From assembly GCF_943912325.1 (NCBI RefSeq), contig NZ_CALTTX010000057.1:1-16645 (forward strand): a DNA stretch of 16,645 nucleotides. Direction: 5' to 3'. Both the position numbers and the translations under genes were made by a program. This stretch comes from an uncultured Microbacterium sp. Its GTDB lineage: Bacteria > Actinomycetota > Actinomycetes > Actinomycetales > Microbacteriaceae. The stretch's first letter is position 1. Each line of letters starts with the position of its first letter. Positions 1 to 5,907 of the stretch are shown one piece after another. Under the pieces are notes generated by a model that made no database searches, had not been told where the DNA came from, and saw only the letters and a list, made by a program, of their open reading frames with translations.

Positions 1-18
1 GTCCGGCACCTGCCGGAC
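1..18. repeat. Perfect inverted repeat at the left window edge
   Basis: Bases 1-8 (GTCCGGCA) and 11-18 (TGCCGGAC) are exact reverse complements around a 2-base centre, so this can fold into a tight hairpin or act as a palindromic site. It lies just before the point where mycosin homology begins (about base 45) and before the in-frame TAG at 30-32. It could be the end of an upstream terminator, a recombination or insertion boundary, or chance in GC-rich DNA. The window edge prevents a choice. Confidence 0.5.
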
Positions 19-56
19 AAGGCTCCCGATAGGAACGAAAGTCAGGCCGATTCACT

Positions 57-668
57 GTGTCGGCGGTGGATTCGTCGGGCACGCTCGCTATCGATCCTGG
101 ATTCAATATCCCCAACGTTGTCAAAGACGCGACGGTCGCTGCTGCCGGGGTCGATGTGGGAGTTATCGGCGGCAACGCGGGCTGGGACGGGTCTGAAACA
201 ATCACGGGCACGTCGGTGGCGACACCGCTTGTGGCTGGAATGCTGGCGTTGACGGCACAGAAGTACCCCGCAGCAACTGGAAACCAGTTGATTCAGTCGT
301 TGATCCATAACACGGGAACCGACGATCATCCGTTGACGCGCCTGGATGACGGGCTCGGCTACGGCCTCGCCTCGCCGGCGCACGTGCTGCGAGTGGATCC
401 GACTCAGTATCCCGACGAGAACCCCTTGCTCGAAAAGAACCCGGAGCTCACTCCGACGAAGGACGACATAGCTCAGGCGCAAGCCAAGCTCGCGTCTCCG
501 ACGCCGTCACCAGGAGCGAGTGAAGGTAGCGCGGTCACAGGACTGTTGCCGATTGTGGTCGGTGTCGTGATCGGGGCGGTGGTTCTCGCGATCGTCGTGG
601 TCGTGCTTGTCGTCGTCGTCCGGCGACGAAGTCCTTCAGAGGCGCGGAGCAGCCACAACGCAGAATGA
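57..668 (+). pseudogene. C-terminal remnant of a mycosin (S8 subtilisin-like protease)
   Basis: This 203-residue reading frame matches only the last part of the complete mycosin at 1245-2513. It keeps the catalytic-Ser motif GTSVATP, the shared stretch around TAQKYPAATGNQLIQSLIHN, the Pro/Ser linker, and a C-terminal membrane anchor (a run rich in Val/Ile, then RRR). The catalytic Asp and His regions and any signal peptide are missing. Reading upstream in frame, similarity continues through about base 45 (GRFTVSAVD against GTIAVAATD in the intact copy), and the frame is then closed by TAG at 30-32. The listed GTG at 57 has no convincing ribosome binding site. It is therefore most likely a broken duplicate of mycP rather than an active protease. 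If the rest lies upstream outside the window, a single nonsense or frameshift lesion is an alternative. Translation of a short membrane-anchored fragment cannot be excluded. Confidence 0.75.
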
Positions 669-707
669 CAAGTGCGGCGCGAAACAGTTGTGCACAGATT
701 CGTATCG

Positions 708-721
708 ATCGGGTGCCCGAT
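708..721. promoter_or_regulatory. Palindromic operator-like site upstream of the secretion cluster
   Basis: ATCGGG-TG-CCCGAT is a perfect inverted repeat with a 2-base centre. It is partly nested in a second one, GTATC (702-706) with GATAC (719-723). It sits in the 124-base gap between the mycosin remnant and the first intact cluster gene. Downstream, TAGCGT at 736-741 fits the actinobacterial TANNNT -10 pattern, but no good -35 is seen. An operator is the simplest reading; it is an inference from symmetry only. Confidence 0.35.
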
Positions 722-792
722 ACCGTGTGACCGTCTAGCGTGTTGGGAGATGGTTCGAGCGCGTCGGGCGCGCAGAGTGGTGGAGGGATGCC

Positions 793-1242
793 ATGGGTTT
801 CGTTGAAGAGATCAGCGTCAATCTCGACGTGGTCGCCAACAATGCGGCGAAGCTTGCGGCCGCTCAGGATGGCCTGCCAACGCAGACCGAGGCGGCACGA
901 GTCTCCGGTGCTAACGCTGAGAATGCACAGAGTTATTACCGTAGCCAACTTGCGCGGGTAGCGGGCACGATCGCTCAAAGGGTGGAACTCGTGCGCGTGT
1001 TCGTCTCCGATCACGCTGATGCTCTTCGCAAGGCCGCGAGCGCATTACAGGAATCGGACGCGTCAGGCGCGCAATCCTCGGACGGGACAACCGCGAGCGT
1101 TGAGTCACTCATTGGGAGTGCCCAGCCGCAGAGCGGATCCGCCAGCCCTACTGACCCTTCACGAGCGGCGGGTGGCTCCGGTGCCGCCGGCGGAGTAGCG
1201 GCGGATCCTTCACGTGACCAGTCGGGCACGGGGGGGCTGTGA
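793..1242 (+). CDS. Small helical type VII secretion-associated protein (WXG100/EspC-like)
   Basis: A 149-residue protein with no signal peptide. Residues 1 to about 88 are predicted mostly helical (VVANNAAKLAAAQ, then SYYRSQLARVAGTIAQRVEL and DHADALRKAASALQESD). The rest is low-complexity Ser/Gly/Ala/Pro sequence. This layout fits the loose group of small ESX-associated proteins (EspC or WXG100 type), but there is no Trp-X-Gly turn and no C-terminal YxxxD/E, so the family is not certain. The start is ATG 793, preceded by GGAGGG at 782-787 with a 5-base spacer. Its stop codon overlaps or nearly touches the mycosin start, which indicates co-expression. The likely role is secreted substrate, partner or chaperone of the ESX machine; this comes from context only. 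Confidence 0.6.
   Translation: MGFVEEISVNLDVVANNAAKLAAAQDGLPTQTEAARVSGANAENAQSYYRSQLARVAGTIAQRVELVRVFVSDHADALRKAASALQESDASGAQSSDGTTASVESLIGSAQPQSGSASPTDPSRAAGGSGAAGGVAADPSRDQSGTGGL
1230..1236 (+). promoter_or_regulatory. G-rich ribosome binding site that favours ATG 1245 for mycosin
   Basis: A run of seven G at 1230-1236 lies 8 bases before ATG 1245 but only 2 bases before the alternative GTG at 1239. The spacing favours the ATG. Confidence 0.45.
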
Positions 1243-1244
1243 TC

Positions 1245-2513
1245 ATGTCGGGGGTTGGCAGGGCGCGGAATCGTCCCCGGCGCGTGGGTCGACTGGTAGT
1301 GGGATTTCTGCTCGCCGGCTTGTGCGCGCTCCTTTCTCCAACGACCGCGTATGCAGCGCCCGAACCGCAGTGGTGGTATTCGTATTACAGCGTGGATGGC
1401 TTACATGCGCAGGGTCTGTCGGGTGAAGGGCAGCGGATTGCGGTGATCGATGCGCAGATCAATCCGGACTTGCCGGTTTTCGCTGGGGCGAATCTGACGG
1501 TGGAGCCGGATGCGTTGTGTGCGGGTACGTCGCCGGTGTCGTCGGTGTCGTCGGAGTCGTCGCGTCACGGGTCGACGGTCACGGCGATGCTCGTGGGTAA
1601 CGGTCAGGGCGCGGCCGCGATTCGCGGAATGGTGCCGAAGGCTGAGGTGGTGTTCATCGGGTGGGGTGACATCAAAGACGGTTGTGAAAAAGCCGAGGGT
1701 GCTAAGACCGCCGGGCTGTCAGCCTTCGGTTGGGGCATCCGCCGCGCGTTGGATGCTGGCGCGACGATCATCTCCACGTCTGTGACGGGCAGTGGCAACT
1801 TGGACGACAATGCCGTCGTCGCTGAGGCCATTGCACGCGGTGTTCCGATAGTCGGGGGCATCCCGAATGGCGTCGAGTCCGGGGGTGAGGCTCCGTGGAT
1901 GCTGAACGGCACGATCGCTGTCGCGGCAACCGACACTTCGGGTGCGCTTGCGCTCGAGCCTGGCTTCAAGGTCCCGAACAAGAACTCCAGTACGACGGTC
2001 GCGGCTGCGGGCGTCGACCTGGGTGTCATTGGTAGCGATGCGGGGTGGGACGCGTCGTTGAGTTCAACCGGGTCATCGTTCGCAACGCCGATCGTTGCCG
2101 CGATGCTCGCCCTGACGGCGCAGAAGTATCCGACAGCGACGGGAAATCAGCTGATCCAGTCGCTCATCCACAACACGGGTGTGGATGACCATCCGCTGAC
2201 GTACCTGGACGACGGCCTCGGGTATGGTCTTGCCTCGCCGGCTCACATGTTGCGCGTAGATCCGACCCAATACCCCGATGAAAACCCACTCATGGGAAAA
2301 GCCTCGGACGAGATCGGGCCGTCGCAGAAGGACCTCGCAGCAGCCGAGGCTCGCCTCGCCTCGCCGCCACCTTCGCCGGAAGCGAGTGACGGCACTGAGC
2401 CGGTGGCGGTACTGCCGATTGCGGTTGGTGTTGTGATTGGGGTGGTCGTGCTCGCGATCATCGTGATCGTGCTCATTGTCATCGTTCGGCGACGCGGCTC
2501 GCGCGCTCAGTAA
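1245..2513 (+). CDS. mycP: Mycosin, membrane-anchored subtilisin-like serine protease of the type VII secretion system
   Basis: Counted from ATG 1245 (422 residues). An N-terminal signal peptide (basic RARNRPRRVGR, hydrophobic core, AYA-A cleavage near residue 37) is followed by an S8 domain. The catalytic triad is visible: Asp69 in IAVIDAQINP, His108 in SSRHGST, and Ser278 in TGSSFATP. Asn208 in GGIPNG fits the oxyanion Asn. Cys92 and Cys147 could form a disulfide, as in mycobacterial mycosins. A Pro/Ser linker leads to a Val/Ile-rich transmembrane helix (about 389-414) and a short basic cytosolic tail. The protease domain therefore faces outward. Mycosins are required for stable ESX complexes and, in ESX-1, cleave the substrate EspB. 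The gene lies between a small helical protein and a Gly-rich protein, and a broken paralogue lies 0.6 kb upstream. An alternative GTG start at 1239 would add two residues. Confidence 0.93.
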   Translation: MSGVGRARNRPRRVGRLVVGFLLAGLCALLSPTTAYAAPEPQWWYSYYSVDGLHAQGLSGEGQRIAVIDAQINPDLPVFAGANLTVEPDALCAGTSPVSSVSSESSRHGSTVTAMLVGNGQGAAAIRGMVPKAEVVFIGWGDIKDGCEKAEGAKTAGLSAFGWGIRRALDAGATIISTSVTGSGNLDDNAVVAEAIARGVPIVGGIPNGVESGGEAPWMLNGTIAVAATDTSGALALEPGFKVPNKNSSTTVAAAGVDLGVIGSDAGWDASLSSTGSSFATPIVAAMLALTAQKYPTATGNQLIQSLIHNTGVDDHPLTYLDDGLGYGLASPAHMLRVDPTQYPDENPLMGKASDEIGPSQKDLAAAEARLASPPPSPEASDGTEPVAVLPIAVGVVIGVVVLAIIVIVLIVIVRRRGSRAQ

Positions 2514-2518
2514 GGAGA
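2512..2518 (+). promoter_or_regulatory. Ribosome binding site overlapping the mycosin stop codon; fixes ATG 2524
   Basis: AAGGAGA at 2512-2518 shares bases with the TAA stop of mycP (2511-2513). The core AGGAG is 6 bases before ATG 2524. This selects 2524 over an in-frame ATG at 2476, which would lie inside mycP, and suggests translational coupling of protease and downstream gene. Confidence 0.75.
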
Positions 2519-2523
2519 TTCGG

Positions 2524-3822
2524 ATGACCAGTAACGAAGACCGGCTCCGCAACCTCGCGGAGGGTAAGCCGTGGGAACTCGTGGCCTCCGCGCAGATGCT
2601 CTCGTCATTTCGTCAGCTCGAGACCTTGCTCAGGCGCCTCGAAGGTGACACCGGATTCGCCGGGGAGAGCGACGTGAGTGCTGCTGAAAGCTTCGCAGCG
2701 GCTCGCAAGAACATGACCGCGTTGATCGACTATCTTGAGCGCACGGATCGTTTGATCGAGCGCTCTAATGGCTACCGTGAGCAGGCTCAGGCGGCCCTGG
2801 CCAATCTTGGCAACGGTGGGCTGACCGACGAGCAGACCGCAATGGTTCGTGGCGCGGCAGCGGGGTCGACGCTCGTTTTCGGACCGGTGTCGATCCTCGC
2901 AGGAGAGGGCGCGATCGCCGCAGCGAACCTGTTCCTCGGTGATAGGCGTGATGACGAGGCGGCTGACGCCGTCGAGACTCTCAGCGCCCAAATCAAGAGC
3001 GACGCAGACGAGATCGAGGACCCTCCCATGGTTGTCTTCCCCGGTGGTAGTGGGACCGGCGACGGTACCGGTGGAGGCGGAGGCGGAGGCGGAGGCGGAG
3101 GTGGTGGTGCCGGGGGCGCGCCGCACTACCCCGGCAGCGGTGTGACGCGCAATACGCCGTCGCCCGGCTATGCGGTTGTCGATGATAAAGGGTGGGTGAG
3201 GGAGGGCGGCAAGGATCCGATCGTCCGCATTCCTCGCGATCCCGGCCCGCCGATCATCGTGCCCACTCCCGACGGTCCGATTGGGCATGGCGGCACCACA
3301 TTGCCCCCCGGCCTCGGTGGTAGTGGCGGTGGAATCGGCGGTGGCTCGGGCGCATGGGGTTCGGGTGGCTCGGGAGCCGCTGGCGGCCTCATGGTTGGTG
3401 CCGGTGGCGCTGCGGCGCTCGGTGGACTCGGCAAGCTCGCGGGCGGCGGAGCCGGTGCGCTCGGCGGTCTGCGTGGCGCCGGCGGCGCGGGCGGCGGAGC
3501 CGGTGCGCTCGGCGGTCTGCGTGGCGCCGGCGGCGCGGGCGGTCTGACCGCCAACGCAGGCGGGCGCGGCGGAGGTCTGCTCGGAGCCCGCGGCGGCGCC
3601 GCGGGTGCTGCCGGTGAGGGCGCAGCAGGGCGTGGTGGCGCAGCCGGTGGCGGCATGGGTGCGGCCGGGGGCGGGGCAGGTGCTGGCGCTGGCGGCCGTG
3701 GCGGCGGCAAGAAAGAGAACAACCGGGGTCGCGGCCTCGGCGGTCCCCTCGCGCCCAAGATCGAAGATGACGAAGACTTCGGACCTCTGTCTGAGGGTGC
3801 CGGCGCCGGCGGGCGCGAGTGA
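2524..3822 (+). CDS. Putative type VII secreted protein: helical N-domain with long Gly/Ala-rich tail
   Basis: A 432-residue protein from ATG 2524, with no signal peptide. Residues 1 to about 165 look like a helical bundle, with helices such as WELVASAQMLSSFRQLETLLRRL, a GFAGESDVSAAESF segment recalling the turn-plus-small-residue pattern of WXG/PPE proteins, and a short hydrophobic patch (STLVFGPVSILAGEGAIAAA). From about residue 175 on it is Gly/Ala-rich with a poly-Gly block, a Pro-rich stretch around 240-265, and two exact 16-residue repeats. It ends with an acidic, charged tail (KIEDDEDFGPLSEG). The design resembles EspB (helical PE-PPE-like head, disordered Gly-rich tail), but I see no PE or PPE signature, so this is analogy. 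It directly follows mycP with coupled translation, so it could be a mycosin substrate. An extracellular structural or effector role is also possible. Confidence 0.6.
   Translation: MTSNEDRLRNLAEGKPWELVASAQMLSSFRQLETLLRRLEGDTGFAGESDVSAAESFAAARKNMTALIDYLERTDRLIERSNGYREQAQAALANLGNGGLTDEQTAMVRGAAAGSTLVFGPVSILAGEGAIAAANLFLGDRRDDEAADAVETLSAQIKSDADEIEDPPMVVFPGGSGTGDGTGGGGGGGGGGGGGAGGAPHYPGSGVTRNTPSPGYAVVDDKGWVREGGKDPIVRIPRDPGPPIIVPTPDGPIGHGGTTLPPGLGGSGGGIGGGSGAWGSGGSGAAGGLMVGAGGAAALGGLGKLAGGGAGALGGLRGAGGAGGGAGALGGLRGAGGAGGLTANAGGRGGGLLGARGGAAGAAGEGAAGRGGAAGGGMGAAGGGAGAGAGGRGGGKKENNRGRGLGGPLAPKIEDDEDFGPLSEGAGAGGRE
3073..3102 (+). repeat. GGAGGC hexanucleotide microsatellite inside the Gly-rich gene
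   Basis: Four perfect GGAGGC units (3073-3096), a GGAGGT variant and further GGT codons encode the poly-Gly run. Gain or loss of a 6-base unit would keep the reading frame, so strain-to-strain length variation is expected. Confidence 0.8.
3439..3534 (+). repeat. Exact 48-bp tandem duplication in the Gly-rich tail
   Basis: Units 3439-3486 and 3487-3534 are identical base for base, followed by the start of a partial third unit (GCGGGCGG). Each unit encodes 16 residues containing GAGALGGLRGAGG. The absence of any silent difference points to a recent duplication. The frame is kept. Confidence 0.9.
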
Positions 3823-3854
3823 TGATCGGCGACGAGAAAGCGAGTGAGCGATGA
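3822..3854 (+). other. Ten-codon minicistron bridging the Gly-rich gene and the first WXG100 gene
   Basis: An ATG at 3822 overlaps the TGA of the Gly-rich gene (3820-3822). It reads MIGDEKASER and ends at TGA 3852-3854, which overlaps ATG 3851 of the WXG100 gene. Head and tail overlaps could let ribosomes re-initiate in series, which would compensate for the weak ribosome binding site of the WXG100 gene. It may be chance; the peptide has no recognisable function. Confidence 0.3.
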
Positions 3855-4168
3855 ATGACAAGATCTCGGCCACCGAGGGTGCGCTGGTTCGCGGCGCGGA
3901 AGCGGTCTCGGGTGCGCACGTAGACATCGCCGAAAGCACGCGCCGCGTTTCGAGTGAGCTCGATCAGATCTGCGCGATCTGGCAGGGTGACGCCGCGCGC
4001 GCCTACGGCGAGATGATGACAACCTGGACCGCGGGCGCCGCCCGCATCAACCAGACCCTCGTGCACCTCGAAGAAGCGCTGCGCGCGACGCACCGCGACC
4101 AGGTGGCGACCGAAGAAACCCACCAGTCCACGATCCTCGGGCTGGGTTCGATGATGGGCGGGCAGTGA
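3851..4168 (+). CDS. WXG100 family protein (ESX substrate partner 1)
   Basis: A 105-residue protein, close to the family's usual length. Two predicted helices flank a WQG turn (Trp44-Gly46) in QICAIWQGDAARAYGEMM, the WXG100 hallmark. Helix 2 runs through TAGAARINQTLVHLEEALRA. The tail lacks a YxxxD/E export motif and ends MMGGQ. WXG100 proteins are exported as helical-hairpin dimers through the EccC-driven pore, often with only one partner carrying the signal. The partner is almost certainly the next gene, one base downstream. The ribosome binding site is weak (GAG-type bases within 20 bases upstream), so coupling to the upstream cistron is plausible. Confidence 0.88.
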   Translation: MNDKISATEGALVRGAEAVSGAHVDIAESTRRVSSELDQICAIWQGDAARAYGEMMTTWTAGAARINQTLVHLEEALRATHRDQVATEETHQSTILGLGSMMGGQ

Positions 4169-4169
4169 C

Positions 4170-4460
4170 ATGGCAGACATCCGCGTTTCTCCCGCAGCCC
4201 TCGGCGAGGCATCCGTCGCGTTGCGCACCGAAAGTCGCCGTATCGAGCAGGCCCTCGCAGGACTCGAAGCCGAAGCGAACCGGCTGCGCGGCAACTGGGA
4301 CGGCGCCGCGCGCGACGCCTACGACGCCGCTCAGCGCGAGTGGTCGACGACCTTCGCTCAGATGAAAGACGTCTTGGGCTCGATCGCAACAGCGACGCAG
4401 CAGATCGCCGACGACTACGTCGAGACCGATCGCCGCTCCGCTAAGCTCTTCCAACGCTGA
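4170..4460 (+). CDS. WXG100 family protein with YxxxD export motif (ESX substrate partner 2)
   Basis: A 96-residue protein of two helices around the WDG turn at Trp43-Gly45 (NWDGAARDAYDAAQ). The C-terminal helix ends with Tyr83-x-x-x-Asp87 (YVETD), the general type VII secretion signal recognised by the EccC ATPase. Its ATG is one base after the stop of the first WXG100 gene, so the two are made together, as expected for an EsxA/EsxB-type heterodimer. Secretion into the medium or cell wall is inferred from the family. EccD follows after 28 bases. Confidence 0.92.
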   Translation: MADIRVSPAALGEASVALRTESRRIEQALAGLEAEANRLRGNWDGAARDAYDAAQREWSTTFAQMKDVLGSIATATQQIADDYVETDRRSAKLFQR

Positions 4461-4488
4461 ACCGCGTGCGAGGAGCGGGGGAGCCCCG

Positions 4489-5907
4489 ATGAGTGAGTCC
4501 GTCATGACAGACGCGGGCGCCCCCGACGAGACGATCGAACGCCGCCGGATCGCCGTGATCGATGGCGCCACCCGGCACGACCTCGTGTTGCCGACCGACG
4601 TGACGCTGTCGCAAGCGTTGCGCGCCGTCGGGATCGTCATTCGTGTCGGGCGCGACACGCTCGTCGGACCCGACGGTGCCGAAGTCAGCGCCCTCGTGCG
4701 TGCCGACGACCTCGACGACGGCGCCGTGCTCGCGTTCATCGACCTCGCTGAACGCTCACCCGCAGGCCGCTCGCGCCGCGGCGGCACATTCGGCTCAGGC
4801 GATGCCCGCTCGGTCGTGCCCGCCGCGTGGCTGCTCGGACTCTGCGGCGTGCTTGCGGCGGCGGCCAGCCTCGTCGCGCCCGCGTCGATTCCGTCGCTAG
4901 CGCGGATCACCCTCGTCGCGGTGCTGGCGCTTCTCACGATTGCCGCCGGGCTCACGATGAGCCTGCGTGCGCCACTCGATGCACCAGCGCCCGCCACCGC
5001 CGTTCCCGTGCTCGCCGCGGCCTTCGCCGCGGGGGCCGTCGCCGTGCCCGCTCTCCCCGCCGCCGGGGTCGTCGTCGCCGTGCTCGCGGGGCTGCTGAGC
5101 GCATCGGCCTCCGCGGGGGTCTTCGCGGTGGTCGCCGCCTCGCCCGCGCTGCGTTCGGCCCTCGCCACCGCGAGCACCGAGCTACTCATCTTCGCCGGCA
5201 TCTGGGCGCTTGCGCTGATGAGCGGAATGGATGCCACGGCCGCCGCCGCAATCTCGCTCGGCCTCTGCCCCGTCGCCCTCCGCGGCCTCGTCGCGACACT
5301 CGTCAACGTGCCCCCCGGCCTCTTCATCGACTACGAGCGCTACCAGACGACCAGGTGGAGCGTGAGGCAGAAGCTTCCCGAAGAGATCGACTCGATCACC
5401 AACGCCGACGCGCGATCGCTCGTCGCGCGCTCACGCGCTCGGCTGGTTGCCGGCAGCGTCCTGCTGTGCCTCGTCGCCGCGGTTGCGGCTCCCTTCGCCC
5501 TCGTTCCGCTGACGGCGGGCGGGCCCGTCGAGACATCGGGGCGCATCGCGCTTGCGGCATCCGTCACTCTTGCTCTCGTGCTCGGCGCGCGCCGCTCGTC
5601 GACACCGCTCCTGCGCTGGCTGCCGCGCACGACGGCGCTCGTGGTTGCGATCGTCGCGATTCTCGATGTGAGCACGCTCGCGCTCGCGGGCGGAGCCGCG
5701 ACTCTGCTCACCGTCGGAGCGTGCGTGTGCCTCGCCGCCGGTGCCGCCGCGGGGCTCGCGACGATCCCCGCGGGGCGGGGGCGGGTGTCTCTCGGATGGT
5801 CGCGCTTCGGCGACGTCATCGAGTGGATCGTGATCGCGCTCGCGCTGCCCGCCGGCATGCTCGCTGCGGGAGTCGTCGACGTCATCCGTGGAATGATGGC
5901 GGCATGA
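4489..5907 (+). CDS. eccD: EccD-like type VII secretion integral membrane protein
   Basis: A 472-residue protein with a ubiquitin-like (YukD-type) N-domain at about residues 18-88 (IAVIDGATRHDLVLPTDVTL ... DGAVLAFIDL). About eleven hydrophobic segments follow from roughly residue 108 to the end. A longer polar loop after TM 5-6 carries FIDYERYQTTRWSVRQKLP. This soluble head plus 11 TM helices is the EccD architecture. In ESX systems EccD forms a dimer that encloses the membrane vestibule of the core complex. The start ATG 4489 is preceded by GGGGGAG at about 4477-4483. The 3' end overlaps the RDD-FHA gene by ATGA (5904-5907), which ties EccD synthesis to that protein. Confidence 0.93.
   Translation: MSESVMTDAGAPDETIERRRIAVIDGATRHDLVLPTDVTLSQALRAVGIVIRVGRDTLVGPDGAEVSALVRADDLDDGAVLAFIDLAERSPAGRSRRGGTFGSGDARSVVPAAWLLGLCGVLAAAASLVAPASIPSLARITLVAVLALLTIAAGLTMSLRAPLDAPAPATAVPVLAAAFAAGAVAVPALPAAGVVVAVLAGLLSASASAGVFAVVAASPALRSALATASTELLIFAGIWALALMSGMDATAAAAISLGLCPVALRGLVATLVNVPPGLFIDYERYQTTRWSVRQKLPEEIDSITNADARSLVARSRARLVAGSVLLCLVAAVAAPFALVPLTAGGPVETSGRIALAASVTLALVLGARRSSTPLLRWLPRTTALVVAIVAILDVSTLALAGGAATLLTVGACVCLAAGAAAGLATIPAGRGRVSLGWSRFGDVIEWIVIALALPAGMLAAGVVDVIRGMMAA

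Noticed and set aside
745..770. tRNA-like GGTTCGAGCGCG segment
   Set aside because: It recalls a T-loop, but no acceptor, D or anticodon stem could be paired around it.
2476..2523. Upstream start for the Gly-rich protein at 2476
   Set aside because: It would begin inside mycP, whereas AAGGAGA at 2512-2518 is ideally spaced for ATG 2524.
3168..4022. A Pro-rich minus-strand frame opposite the Gly-rich gene
   Set aside because: The Pro-rich sequence is just the complement of Gly codons (GGC/GCC). It crosses the WXG100 start and has no independent support.
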